From: Paenibacillus sp. FSL H3-0469
GTDB lineage: Bacteria; Bacillota; Bacilli; Paenibacillales; Paenibacillaceae
DNA length: 64,000 nt
Direction: 5' to 3'
Assembly: GCF_038051945.1 (NCBI RefSeq)
Contig: NZ_CP150302.1
Coordinates: 5,270,001 to 5,334,000, forward strand
The notes below the pieces were generated by a model. That model did no database searches. It was not told the origin of the DNA and saw nothing but the letters and a program-made list of their open reading frames with translations. The translations under genes were made by a program, and so were the position numbers. Shown here in pieces: positions 43,937 to 53,216 of the stretch. Position 1 is the stretch's first letter. Every line of letters begins with the position of its first letter.

Positions 43937-45052
43937 ATGGGGAAGAGGAAAGTAACGATTCTATGCTCGGGTTTCGGTCTGGGGTTCTATATTCCCGGCC
44001 TGTTAGCTGCAAGCGATTTCAATAAAAGGGATATCGGCACGGAAGTGCTCGTGTTCGAAAGCTATTTGGAGCATGACAAGAGGGAGCATATTGCAGACAG
44101 CAGGACGGCGTACCACAATAATTTCGCACTTGCTAATTTCTCGGCCCGGATGCCGATGGATATCCGGGGCAGCATAGATTACGCCCAGGTCGGGCTATTG
44201 CTGGAGGCGTGGGCAGCGGAAGAACGCTGCGAATTCATATCGTTATCCGGACACTGGGTCTATATTCTGGATTTGTATAGGGAGAAGATGCTGCCGAAGC
44301 CAATTCATGTAGACCTGCTCTACGTCGATTCAGATCTGGCCCCGTCCTGGAAGAGCCTGAAGAAGTTTCATCCCCGGTATGACGAGCATTATTACAATGC
44401 TTGTCTCTATGACACCGGTAGGATGGCGATTCGATGTGAAATCCCGGTTCTTTCGGGTACGCCAATGCCCTTCGAATCAAGGAAGCGGCGGCTTGTTGTC
44501 CATGGCGGCGGCTGGGGGATGGGCACTTATCAAAGTGCAATTCCAGAACTTGCCGGCCATAACTATGGGCTTGATATCGTAGCGTATGACTGGAAGGAAG
44601 CGAAGCCCGATCCCGATCACCGGTATTGGATGAACGATCCGGAGTGGTGTGCATGGGTGAAAAGCGCAAACGGCCTGCATGAGTTCCCGCCATATATTGA
44701 AATCGCGGGAGAAGATACGAATTCATACGCTGCTGAGGCGGATCATCATTGGTTATTTGACGTCGCTTCGGAGGCGGTGGCTATCGTGGCCAAGCCGGGA
44801 GCGGGCACATTGATCGACTCGCTTGCCTCCGAAACCCCTCTTATTCTGCTGGAGCCGTTCGGCAGTCATGAGCTTAGCAATTTGGAATTGTGGGAGTCGC
44901 TCGGGTTCGGAATACGCTACGAGAAGTGGCGGGAGATGGATTTTTCTATAGATGTCCTTAAGGAGATGCATCAGGCGATTAAGAACAGACCTGGTGAACG
45001 GACGAATTATGTGGATCACTATTGTTCGAGGGTTGCGTTATTGAAGAGGTGA
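43937..45052 (+). CDS. GT-B-type glycosyltransferase
   Basis: 371 residues from ATG 43937 (GGAGGA 9 bases upstream); an ATG at 43916 is also in frame. The N-terminal domain starts KVTILCSGFGLGFYIPGLL, a Rossmann-like entry loop. The C-terminal domain carries VAIVAKPGAGTLIDSLASETPLILLEPFGSHELSNLELW, the nucleotide-sugar site pattern of GT28/GT1-like enzymes. It probably uses the sugar made by the UXS-like enzyme. The acceptor may be ACP-bound or free. No close characterised homologue was recognised. Confidence 0.75.
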   Translation: MGKRKVTILCSGFGLGFYIPGLLAASDFNKRDIGTEVLVFESYLEHDKREHIADSRTAYHNNFALANFSARMPMDIRGSIDYAQVGLLLEAWAAEERCEFISLSGHWVYILDLYREKMLPKPIHVDLLYVDSDLAPSWKSLKKFHPRYDEHYYNACLYDTGRMAIRCEIPVLSGTPMPFESRKRRLVVHGGGWGMGTYQSAIPELAGHNYGLDIVAYDWKEAKPDPDHRYWMNDPEWCAWVKSANGLHEFPPYIEIAGEDTNSYAAEADHHWLFDVASEAVAIVAKPGAGTLIDSLASETPLILLEPFGSHELSNLELWESLGFGIRYEKWREMDFSIDVLKEMHQAIKNRPGERTNYVDHYCSRVALLKR

Positions 45053-45079
45053 AAATTTAACGGCAGAAGGGGTTATGCT

Positions 45080-46168
45080 ATGAGCTTACAACAATTGAGT
45101 GTTGCCCATGATACGATAAGCTATCCGAGATGGATCGTCTTGCAGCTGCTCGAGGAGTGCAATCTGCGATGCAAGATGTGCTATGAATGGGGACTCGAAG
45201 GACCCTATAAAAGCAAAAAAACATTAGAGAAGCTGGACCCGGAGCTGATCAAAAAGATCATTGTGGAGTGCAGCCCCGGCAAGCCGTATTACGACTTCTT
45301 CGGCGGTGAGCCGCTGATGTACCCTTGGCTGAGCGACATTCTTGCCATGATCAATCATTATGGAAGCATAGCGGACTTCCCCACGAACGGCACACTGCTT
45401 GAGAAGCATGCCGAGATGCTTGTTGAGACTGCGCCCAATAAGATCTGGGTGTCGCTCGACGGCCCCGAGGAAATCAACGACAGACAGAGGGGCAAAGGCG
45501 TTTTCAAGAAAGTAATCAAGGGCATCGAGAAGCTCTATGAGCTCCGCCAAAGCAAAGGCAAGCAATTTCCGAAGATGGGTGTATCCTTTATCATTACGCC
45601 TTTGAACTATATGTATATCGAGGAATTTTTCTTTAAGCATATCGACTTGTCGATGCTCGACCATATCAGCATGGAAGTACAGCTCTATGCTACGGAAGAG
45701 CAGTATGACCAATATGTGGAGGTTCTCAGTGAGGAATTCGGCGTGCATGGAGCTCCGTATGCCAAGGGGATGGTCTGGCAGGACATCAGTTCGTTCAGCC
45801 AGATCGATATTCCTGAATTGACGAGACAGCTCAATCTTGTCAAAGCATATTGCTTGAAAAACGGTATCCATGTGATCACCTATCCGAAGACGACAGATGA
45901 ACAGAATTTGGCCAACTACTTCTCGGGGCAATTCCATCAGATGGCGGATAAACGCAAACAGTGCTCTCTTCCATGGGTGTATGCGGAGATTACGGCAAGG
46001 GGCGACGTTTCACCCTGCCATGCCTTCTATGATTTGACCTTTGGCAACATAAACGAACAGAATTTGCTGGATATCTGGCGCAGTGACAAATACAAAGAGT
46101 ATCGCGCGTATATGAAAAAAAATATGCTTCCGATTTGTACGGCTTGTTCAAGGTATTATATCTACTGA
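45080..46168 (+). CDS. Radical SAM/SPASM enzyme 1
   Basis: 362 residues. The cluster motif EECNLRCKMCYEW gives C27, C31 and C34 for the SAM-binding [4Fe-4S] centre, and FFGGEPLMYPW is the GGEP motif. The C-terminal SPASM-type part has C295, C313, C353 and C356 with FGNINEQNLLDIWRS, enough for about one auxiliary cluster. Such enzymes modify peptides or small molecules by radical chemistry (thioether formation, epimerisation, dehydrogenation as in BtrN). No RiPP recognition domain is seen. ATG follows AGAAGGGG. Confidence 0.9.
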   Translation: MSLQQLSVAHDTISYPRWIVLQLLEECNLRCKMCYEWGLEGPYKSKKTLEKLDPELIKKIIVECSPGKPYYDFFGGEPLMYPWLSDILAMINHYGSIADFPTNGTLLEKHAEMLVETAPNKIWVSLDGPEEINDRQRGKGVFKKVIKGIEKLYELRQSKGKQFPKMGVSFIITPLNYMYIEEFFFKHIDLSMLDHISMEVQLYATEEQYDQYVEVLSEEFGVHGAPYAKGMVWQDISSFSQIDIPELTRQLNLVKAYCLKNGIHVITYPKTTDEQNLANYFSGQFHQMADKRKQCSLPWVYAEITARGDVSPCHAFYDLTFGNINEQNLLDIWRSDKYKEYRAYMKKNMLPICTACSRYYIY

Positions 46169-46210
46169 TTCATGTGAATAACCTATTACGTTTAAGAAGG
46201 GTGTGTTGAT

Positions 46211-47389
46211 ATGAATCCGAAATCTGAGATTAAGCATTCCGCAAAGGATCTGCAAATCTTGAAACGCACCATCAGGAATACGCTGGAAACCAAACGGAAT
46301 ATGGAGAAAATTGCGGGTTACGCGACACCGTTGCCAGAGTCGGTCGGGATTAAACTGACGAACCAATGCAACCTGCGCTGCAAGCATTGCTATCAATGGA
46401 ACGACACCGGCTACCATCACTTCATGACACTGGAGCAGCAGCGGGAACAGCTCGACTACGAGCTGCTGGAGAAGCTGATCCTTGAGACGGAAACCGCCAA
46501 GTCGAGACTCTATATCTGGGGAGGCGAGCCGCTTGTATACAGCGATTTCGACCGTTTGGCCGATTTGCTTGAAGCCCATCCCCGTGAGACGACGATCTGC
46601 ACGAATGCGGTGCTGATCGGGCGCAAGCTGGACGCCCTGCAGAGAATCTCCGATAACCTGGAGCTGCTCATCGCGCTTGATGGATTCGAAGAAGAGAACG
46701 ATGCGCTTCGCGGCAAAGGGGTATTCAGCAAGGCGATAGATGCGATCCGGATGCTGGTCGAGCTGCGCAAGGAGAACAAGTTCAGAGGCAAAATTTCGAT
46801 TCATACCGTCGTTAACGATGGTATGACCGACAAGCTGTACGATCTGCTGGACTTTCTGGAGGGCGTCGGCGTAGATCTGGTCATCGTCTGCTTCCCGTGG
46901 TACATCTCGGACGAATGCACGCAGGGAATGGACGATTACTTCGACCAGAAGTTCCACTTCCTTCCGGCGAGCGAGCATAAGGGCGAACGAAGCTGGCACG
47001 CCTTCAACTATAAGCTCGATCCGGAGCGTATCCCTGCTCTCATGAGCGAGTTGGACCGGGTGAATAATCGGGTCTGGAAAATGCGTTTGCGCTACCAGCC
47101 GAATCTGGATCAGGACCAGATCGAAGATTTCGTGCTCGGCAAAGAGGTGCAGGGCAAAGGCACGATGAACAAGAAGTGCCTGGCGCTCTCGAACCGGATG
47201 GACATTACGCCCGATGGAACGATTATCGCGTGCAAATTTTTCAAGGAGTTCGAGATCGGCAAATTAAATGAAACGTCCGTACAGGAATTATGGCATAGCA
47301 TGACTTACAGAAGGATAAGGGAAATGATGGACGAACGGCTGACGCCGGCCTGTTCCAAGTGCAGTGTCTTGCATTTGCACGGTGTTTAA
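46211..47389 (+). CDS. Radical SAM/SPASM enzyme 2
   Basis: 392 residues. A helical N-terminal extension of about 45 residues precedes the TNQCNLRCKHCYQW motif (C53, C57, C60). IWGGEPLVYSD is the GGEP motif. The C-terminal part has KKCLAL, IIACKFFKEFEIGKLNE and ACSKCS, again four SPASM-type cysteines. It follows radical SAM 1 by 42 bp. The two proteins share architecture but are not close copies, suggesting two consecutive or alternative radical steps. Confidence 0.9.
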   Translation: MNPKSEIKHSAKDLQILKRTIRNTLETKRNMEKIAGYATPLPESVGIKLTNQCNLRCKHCYQWNDTGYHHFMTLEQQREQLDYELLEKLILETETAKSRLYIWGGEPLVYSDFDRLADLLEAHPRETTICTNAVLIGRKLDALQRISDNLELLIALDGFEEENDALRGKGVFSKAIDAIRMLVELRKENKFRGKISIHTVVNDGMTDKLYDLLDFLEGVGVDLVIVCFPWYISDECTQGMDDYFDQKFHFLPASEHKGERSWHAFNYKLDPERIPALMSELDRVNNRVWKMRLRYQPNLDQDQIEDFVLGKEVQGKGTMNKKCLALSNRMDITPDGTIIACKFFKEFEIGKLNETSVQELWHSMTYRRIREMMDERLTPACSKCSVLHLHGV

Positions 47390-47421
47390 CGATTCTAAAT
47401 GAACATAAATGAGGTGCACCA

Positions 47422-48426
47422 GTGAGCATTATTCAAGTGGAACGCTTATCCAAAAGCTTCAAATATTATGAAAAAGAATTGGGGCTCAAAAAATCGCTCA
47501 AAAATTTAGTGAAGCGGAAATCACTGATCAAAGAAGCGGTTAGCGAAATATCACTTGTCATCGAGCAAGGTGAGATGGTCGGATTCTTAGGCCCGAACGG
47601 CTCTGGCAAAACGACTACGCTTAAGATGCTATCCGGCATCTTGTATCCGACAAGCGGACAGGCGACAGTATTGGGCTATGTCCCTTGGGAACGAAAAAAA
47701 GAATTCAAGATGCAGTTCTCGATCGTGATGGGGCAGAAATCGCAGTTGTGGTGGGATCTACCGGCGAACGAATCGTTGTACCTGAACAAATGTATCTATG
47801 AGGTCGAGGATAAGCCCTACAACCTTGTCCTGGATGAGCTTACGGAGATTCTTGACGTAAAGGACCTGCTCAATATTCAGGTGCGGAGGCTTTCGCTGGG
47901 GGAACGGATGAAGATGGAGCTAATTGCATCGCTCATCCACCGGCCCAAGGTGATTTTTCTGGATGAGCCTACCATCGGACTCGATCTGATTTCGCAGAAG
48001 CGCATTCGGGAGTTCCTGAAGTATTATAACCAGCAGACGAAGGCAACGGTCATTCTGACAAGCCACTACATGGCGGATATTGAGGATCTGTGCAAACGAA
48101 CGATCATCATCAATCAAGGGAAGATCGTATACGACGGTGATCTCCGGCGTGTGAACGAGCTGTTCCATGCCAAAAAGATTATCAAGCTGCAATTTACGGA
48201 CGAAGTACCGAGAGAAGCGCTAAGCGACTATGGCGTTATTACTCAACATGACGGCCTGAATGCCGTCATGGAGATTGATAAGCATGACCTTCAGCGACTC
48301 TCGAAGATGATGCTGGACCGGTTCCCGATCCTTGATTTCACAGTTGAAGATATACCTGTCGAGCGAGGCATCGAAAGCTTATATCAGAAAGATGGGGTCA
48401 GACATGAAAGCCTTGCAGAAGTATAA
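47422..48426 (+). CDS. ABC-2 exporter ATPase
   Basis: 334 residues. Walker A GFLGPNGSGKTT, signature RRLSLGERMKMELIASL, Walker B VIFLDEPTIGLD and the H-loop LTSHYMADIEDL are present. The long N-terminus (FKYYEKELGLKKSLKNLVKRKS) is typical of the ATPases paired with two six-helix permeases (COG4586 type). GTG start after GAGGTG. Probable export of the cluster product. Confidence 0.9.
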   Translation: MSIIQVERLSKSFKYYEKELGLKKSLKNLVKRKSLIKEAVSEISLVIEQGEMVGFLGPNGSGKTTTLKMLSGILYPTSGQATVLGYVPWERKKEFKMQFSIVMGQKSQLWWDLPANESLYLNKCIYEVEDKPYNLVLDELTEILDVKDLLNIQVRRLSLGERMKMELIASLIHRPKVIFLDEPTIGLDLISQKRIREFLKYYNQQTKATVILTSHYMADIEDLCKRTIIINQGKIVYDGDLRRVNELFHAKKIIKLQFTDEVPREALSDYGVITQHDGLNAVMEIDKHDLQRLSKMMLDRFPILDFTVEDIPVERGIESLYQKDGVRHESLAEV

Positions 48427-49213
48427 AAGGACGTACATCCTTGCGCTTCAGAATGAGATGGAATACCGGACCGATTTCCTGATGAGTATTATCAGCGGCG
48501 GCTTCATCATACTCGTCCAATGCTTCCTCTGGACAGCCGTGTTTCGCAGTTCGCCGCAGGAGATTATTAACGGCTATTCGTATTCGCAGATCATCATTTA
48601 TTCCGTGTTGTCCGGCGTCGTCTCCAAGCTGGTTTCTGCCGGCTTCGAAGGGGAGATCGCGAGTGATATCAAGACGGGTGGACTGAGCAAATTTATCGCT
48701 CAGCCTATTCATTATTTCAGCTATCGGATATGCAATTTTTTCGGCGGGAAAACGGTTCAGACCGCGGTCGTCCTTGTCTTATTCGTCATCCTGATGATCG
48801 TGTTTACTCAGATTTGGGAGTTTCAGCTTAGAGCGGGGCAGATCGTTTTGTTCCTGGTCAGCATTCTGTTCGGGCTGCTCATCAACTTTCTGCTTTTTTA
48901 TTCGATTAGTGCGCTCGCGTTCATTATTACTGAGGTTTGGGGCGTTTTTATCGCGTTCAACCAAGGCGTCTATCTGCTCAGCGGCGCCATCTTTCCGCTT
49001 AATATTTTCGGAGATACGTTTGCTAGAATTTCCAGCTATTTACCGTTTCAATATGTCGTATACTTCCCGGTTAAGATCATCAATGGGAGCTTGACGATTC
49101 ATGAAATCGTGCCCGGGCTCCTCGTACAGGCGGTTTGGGTCATTGTGCTTATGATCATTTCCAAGTTGTCTTGGGATTCCGGGATGAAGAAATATGTAGC
49201 CGTTGGAGGTTAG
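48404..49213 (+). CDS. ABC-2 exporter permease 1
   Basis: 269 residues from ATG 48404, overlapping the ATPase gene by 23 bases; ATG 48392 is also possible. Six membrane helices are visible, with MEYRTDFLMSIISGGFIILVQCF and NQGVYLLSGAIFPLNIFGDTF typical of COG4587-like permeases. It forms the channel with the next gene. Confidence 0.86.
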   Translation: MKALQKYKRTYILALQNEMEYRTDFLMSIISGGFIILVQCFLWTAVFRSSPQEIINGYSYSQIIIYSVLSGVVSKLVSAGFEGEIASDIKTGGLSKFIAQPIHYFSYRICNFFGGKTVQTAVVLVLFVILMIVFTQIWEFQLRAGQIVLFLVSILFGLLINFLLFYSISALAFIITEVWGVFIAFNQGVYLLSGAIFPLNIFGDTFARISSYLPFQYVVYFPVKIINGSLTIHEIVPGLLVQAVWVIVLMIISKLSWDSGMKKYVAVGG

Positions 49214-49217
49214 ATCT

Positions 49218-50030
49218 GTGAGTATCAGCTTGTCCGAGATTCGGAAGCATGTACGTATGTTTTTTATTTTTGCGAAGAACAGCTTGGTCGGTTACATGGA
49301 ATACAAAGCGAATTTCTACTCCGGTTTGATCATGGAGACCGTATTTCTGTTTTCCAAGCTGATCTATATCATCTTCGTTTACCAGCTAGGGATCGAAATA
49401 AATGGAATTTCTCCTGACCAGATGATGATCTTCACCGGGACCTATACGATTATGATCGCAATCTATACAGGATTGTTTATGGATAACTTTTATAGATTCG
49501 CAGGCCATATCCGCAACGGGACGCTGGACTTGTATATGACGAAGCCGTTATCGCTGCAGTTCATGATTTCATTCCGGAATGTTAACTTCGCGTTTCCGAT
49601 TCCCAACCTGGTCGCCGGGATCACAATGATCGTAATAGCCTGGCAGCGGCTTGGCATCGAACCAAGCTTTATCCACTTGGCCGGATATATCGGCGTGATC
49701 TTGAGCAGCACGATCGTGACCTACTCGGTGCTTCTGCTTCCGCAAATTCTCGCTTTCTGGACGGTGAAGTCCGGTGCAATCTTCGACATACTGGATAAAT
49801 GCTGGGATTTGAATAATATGCCGATGTACATATACCCCAAATGGCTGCGGAGATTAGGGCTGTATGTCGTGCCTATCTTGTTTATCACTAACATGCCATC
49901 GGTTTATTTGATCGACCGCTTGGACTTCTTCCTAGGAATATGGATTTTTGCAGCTCCTGTGATATCGCTTCTAGTGGTCAGGCTGTTCTGGAAGCTGGCC
50001 GTCAGACACTATGAGAGCGCCAGCAGTTAG
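49218..50030 (+). CDS. ABC-2 exporter permease 2
   Basis: 270 residues. GTG 49218 follows GGAGG at 8 bases; an earlier frame start inside the previous gene is rejected. Six membrane helices; MEYKANFYSGLIMETVFLFS and IRNGTLDLYMTKPLSLQFM are the pattern of COG3694-like permeases. It is the second half of the heterodimeric channel. Confidence 0.86.
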   Translation: MSISLSEIRKHVRMFFIFAKNSLVGYMEYKANFYSGLIMETVFLFSKLIYIIFVYQLGIEINGISPDQMMIFTGTYTIMIAIYTGLFMDNFYRFAGHIRNGTLDLYMTKPLSLQFMISFRNVNFAFPIPNLVAGITMIVIAWQRLGIEPSFIHLAGYIGVILSSTIVTYSVLLLPQILAFWTVKSGAIFDILDKCWDLNNMPMYIYPKWLRRLGLYVVPILFITNMPSVYLIDRLDFFLGIWIFAAPVISLLVVRLFWKLAVRHYESASS

Positions 50031-50069
50031 AGAAAAGCCAAAAAACAAATTGTTAAGAAGGTGAATCGG

Positions 50070-50918
50070 ATGAGCAGGATGGAGCGTAAGAGCTTTTCGC
50101 CGCAGACAGACACTACCAAGAAGCGGCTGCACAACGGGCTCGAAATCTATCAGAACAACGAAGGCGAGACCGAGTTCCTCTATAACGAGATTTTCCAGAA
50201 GGAGATGTATTTCAAGCACGGGATTACGCTCCCGGATCATGGAACGGTCATGGACGTCGGGGCTAATATCGGCATGTTCACCCTATATGTCAACAGCAAG
50301 AGCAACTGCAGGGTATATGCCTTTGAGCCGCTGCCTCCGACGTTTAAGCTCTTGAAGATGAATACGGACTCGCTGCCACGCGTAACAACGGTTAACGTCG
50401 GACTTTCTAATGAGATCAAGGAAGCGGAGTTTGCCTATTTTCCTACGATGTCCACGGATTCTGTCCAGATCAAATACCGGGAGAACCACGACCAGGATCT
50501 CCGGTACGGGTTAATCAACCATTACCGGGATCATTTCGCCGACCCGCGCATGTTGAACCGGTTCGTGGATCAACTGATGTCGCCGAAGCTTCTGAATGAA
50601 CAGATCCATCGATGCAAGCTGACCACGATCTCTGAAATGATCCGCTATTACGATCTGAACCCCATTGATCTGCTCAAAATCGATGTGGAAAAAAGTGAAT
50701 TTGAGGTCCTGGAAGGCATCCATCCGGAGGATTGGGGCAAAATCAGGCAAATTGTAATGGAGGTACACGGACTGGACGCAGAACAGATCAGCAGGCTCGA
50801 GAATATCTTCAGGACCAACGGCTTCAAGGTCTCGATCGACTACTATGAAGACTTAAATATCCCCAATTACTTCAATGTGTACGCGTTGAATCAAATGCAT
50901 ACATCGGCTGGGGGGTAG
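50070..50918 (+). CDS. FkbM-family methyltransferase
   Basis: 282 residues. SAM motif I is VMDVGANIGMFTLYV, followed by VYAFEPLPPTFKLL, and the FkbM-specific LLKIDVEKSEFEVLEGI occurs at about 205. The family usually O-methylates sugar or macrolide hydroxyls. ATG 50070 lies 6 bases after AAGGTGA; GTG 50061 is less likely. Located after the exporter genes and before the second methyltransferase. Confidence 0.9.
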   Translation: MSRMERKSFSPQTDTTKKRLHNGLEIYQNNEGETEFLYNEIFQKEMYFKHGITLPDHGTVMDVGANIGMFTLYVNSKSNCRVYAFEPLPPTFKLLKMNTDSLPRVTTVNVGLSNEIKEAEFAYFPTMSTDSVQIKYRENHDQDLRYGLINHYRDHFADPRMLNRFVDQLMSPKLLNEQIHRCKLTTISEMIRYYDLNPIDLLKIDVEKSEFEVLEGIHPEDWGKIRQIVMEVHGLDAEQISRLENIFRTNGFKVSIDYYEDLNIPNYFNVYALNQMHTSAGG

Positions 50919-50920
50919 TC

Positions 50921-51877
50921 ATGCTACAGCATCTGCATCCAAGGTTGGTATGCTCCAGCTGCAAGGGCGCGCTGGTCCAGTCGGAGGCATTGCTGCAATG
51001 CTGCAGCTGCAATGCGGTATATACGATCGATGACCGTTATGTATCGATGCTCGACCGGCGTGAGCAGGTGGACCGCCCTTCCGGCTGGAACCGGAAAGAG
51101 GCTGAAATTCGGGATTACAGCGAGATTTCGCAATCCCTTGCGCTGTCCGGTATAGGCCGATTCGCCACCTTCTTAAACTATGGTTACGTCCCGCACGGGA
51201 GTGAGCAGCATGCGGTGGTAGAGCCCGGCGATGCATGGAACAGAAATTCAATCAAGCTGCTGCTTGAGACAGTGGGCAGGACGGTGATCCGGGACCGGCA
51301 GGTGATTGACATCGGATGCGGCAGGGGAGGGAATATAGCAGCTCTGTCTAAATATTTCAAGCCGCTGTCTATTGTCGGTCTCGACATCTGCCCGGCGAAC
51401 ATTGCCTATTGCAATGCCAAATCCCGAGGGGGTGAATTTTGGTATCTCGTCGGCGATGCGGAGAATATACCGTTTGCAGACGAAAGCTTTGATGTGGTGT
51501 TAAATATAGAATCCGCGCATGCCTATCCGGACCGTTCCCGCTTCTATGAAGAGGTGCATCGGATAATGAGAGTTGGCGGCGTATTTCTGTATACGGAGCT
51601 GATGCCGGGTGATCAGGTAGCGCAGAATGTGAGGCTGTTAGAGGAAGCAGGTCTGTCTGTAATCCGCGATCAGGATGTGACTTCGAATGTTCTTTTATCG
51701 TGTGATGAGAATGCGAAGCAGCGTACGGGCACACAAGGGATTGCAAGCAACGTAGGCGCGGGTACGAATATTGGAGATATTAATGATTTCATCGCATTGC
51801 CCGGCTCGAAGAAATATGAAGAGATGAAGGCGGGAACGCGGCAATACCGTATGATGAACCTTGTTAAGAGGTCATAA
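50921..51877 (+). CDS. Class I SAM methyltransferase with N-terminal zinc ribbon
   Basis: 318 residues. The N-terminus carries a Trm112-like Cys cluster (C11, C14, C27/C28, C30). The core has VIDIGCGRGGNIAALSKYF, VGLDICPANIAYC and the Methyltransf_11 run AENIPFADESFDVVLNIES. It starts 2 bases after the FkbM stop, so the two are coupled. Substrate class (sugar, acyl or amino) is open. Confidence 0.9.
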   Translation: MLQHLHPRLVCSSCKGALVQSEALLQCCSCNAVYTIDDRYVSMLDRREQVDRPSGWNRKEAEIRDYSEISQSLALSGIGRFATFLNYGYVPHGSEQHAVVEPGDAWNRNSIKLLLETVGRTVIRDRQVIDIGCGRGGNIAALSKYFKPLSIVGLDICPANIAYCNAKSRGGEFWYLVGDAENIPFADESFDVVLNIESAHAYPDRSRFYEEVHRIMRVGGVFLYTELMPGDQVAQNVRLLEEAGLSVIRDQDVTSNVLLSCDENAKQRTGTQGIASNVGAGTNIGDINDFIALPGSKKYEEMKAGTRQYRMMNLVKRS

Positions 51878-51921
51878 ATCTATAATATCGACAATAATTT
51901 TTAGAATAGGAGAATTATTGT

Positions 51922-52965
51922 ATGGAAGAAATGATATCCCTGGACACCTTTCAACCCTTTGATGGCATGACCAAAATGTTTCCTCATCATAATTTTCCAT
52001 ATTTTAGTTGCGACTACAATTTGTATTTAACGCTTGCCAGATATTTTAAAAAAGATGAGCTGCCGATTTTGAATAATGTGATTAGTATTTATAGATTTAA
52101 TGAACAAAAAATACAAGCAAGAGGATATTTCAAGTTAGAGGTATTGGAGCTTCAGGAGGGAGATCAGATCCTTGAGGAAATGGGGATCTCTGTTCGCAAA
52201 AAGTCTCCTGCACTAGATACGTTACAAGATGAGATCATAAGCTCTATTTCCAGGGGGCATCCGATTTCCATTTTTATTGATTTATTCTATCAACGCGGGA
52301 GAGACTTTTACTATAACAAAAAGCATGGACTGCACCCTGTTTTTGTCTATGGCTTCAATCGGACTAACGGGGAAATATATACGGTTGATGATATTACAGA
52401 ATACAGGCAATATTCTCTGCCATTCTCAGAATTTAAATTGTCATGCATGACTTCGGAGCACGTAAAGATGCCGGACTACTTTTGGGAATATGCGCTAGTG
52501 CCCCCAAGTAATCATGAGATGTTGAACAATCAGAAGTCAGCACACACAACCATCCATACCTTTGTAGAGAATATGTGCAGGTACGAGCATGAAATAATGG
52601 AAGGTCTGAATAATATCTTGTTGTTGGCCGAAAATTTCGGGCGTATTATCACAAATGAGACCATTACAGAAACCCTGAGCAGTACTATTTATAGAAAATG
52701 CTCTGAGAAGTACAGGTTAAATACTCTCTATAAGTACAACCTTGATCTTATCGATGCCAAAGATACGCTTGACCCGTTATTGGACCAAATTATTAATGAC
52801 TGGAAGATGGTAAGGTTCTATTCGAATAAAGCCATCATGCACCATAAGTTCACCGGGGAAATCATGGACAAGTGCGTTGAATATTTTACAAAAATATATA
52901 CGAATGAAGTGCATTTTCATAATCAATATTATTTAATGTTAAAGGCTGCGAGATTGTTAAGCTGA
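51922..52965 (+). CDS. BtrH-like protein B with intact Cys-His-Asp
   Basis: 347 residues. Paralogue of the gene at 41492. Here the presumed nucleophile C30 (HHNFPYFSCDYNLYL), H138 (GLHPVFVYGFN) and D157 (YTVDDI) are all present, fitting the papain-like BtrH N-terminal domain, which acts as an ACP-to-acceptor acyltransferase or a protease-like transferase. The C-terminal half is helical, about 180 residues. A+T-rich like its paralogue and last in the operon, with a terminator just after. Family assignment is by pattern. Confidence 0.7.
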   Translation: MEEMISLDTFQPFDGMTKMFPHHNFPYFSCDYNLYLTLARYFKKDELPILNNVISIYRFNEQKIQARGYFKLEVLELQEGDQILEEMGISVRKKSPALDTLQDEIISSISRGHPISIFIDLFYQRGRDFYYNKKHGLHPVFVYGFNRTNGEIYTVDDITEYRQYSLPFSEFKLSCMTSEHVKMPDYFWEYALVPPSNHEMLNNQKSAHTTIHTFVENMCRYEHEIMEGLNNILLLAENFGRIITNETITETLSSTIYRKCSEKYRLNTLYKYNLDLIDAKDTLDPLLDQIINDWKMVRFYSNKAIMHHKFTGEIMDKCVEYFTKIYTNEVHFHNQYYLMLKAARLLS

Positions 52966-52990
52966 ACCCACGAGCCATCCGCCGTAATAA

Positions 52991-53027
52991 AAGACCGCAA
53001 GCCTGTGCAGGGAGGGCGGTCTATTTT
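52991..53027 (+). terminator. Terminator of the biosynthetic cluster
   Basis: AGACCGC (52992-52998) and GCGGTCT (53016-53022), then ATTTTG. It marks the right edge of the cluster. Confidence 0.75.
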
Positions 53028-53202
53028 GCGTTTCACTGGCGATATTCCATTGATAAACCAGGAATCCTTATTCCTGGAAGTGAGAGATGAGAAGTGTGTC
53101 CATTTTCGTAATATATTAAAATCATTCGTGCATTACCCGTATTTAGACTTTGCCCTCCTATTGTTAATATGAAAGCTGTTACAGCCTAATCATCCGTTTT
53201 TG

Positions 53203-53216
53203 TGAATGCGTTTACA
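53203..53216. promoter_or_regulatory. CcpA cre-like site upstream of the xylanase
   Basis: TGAATGCGTTTACA matches the catabolite-responsive element TGWAANCGNTNWCA at all but one position. It lies 112 bp before the xylanase start, downstream of the weak promoter, so CcpA could block transcription on preferred sugars. Confidence 0.65.
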
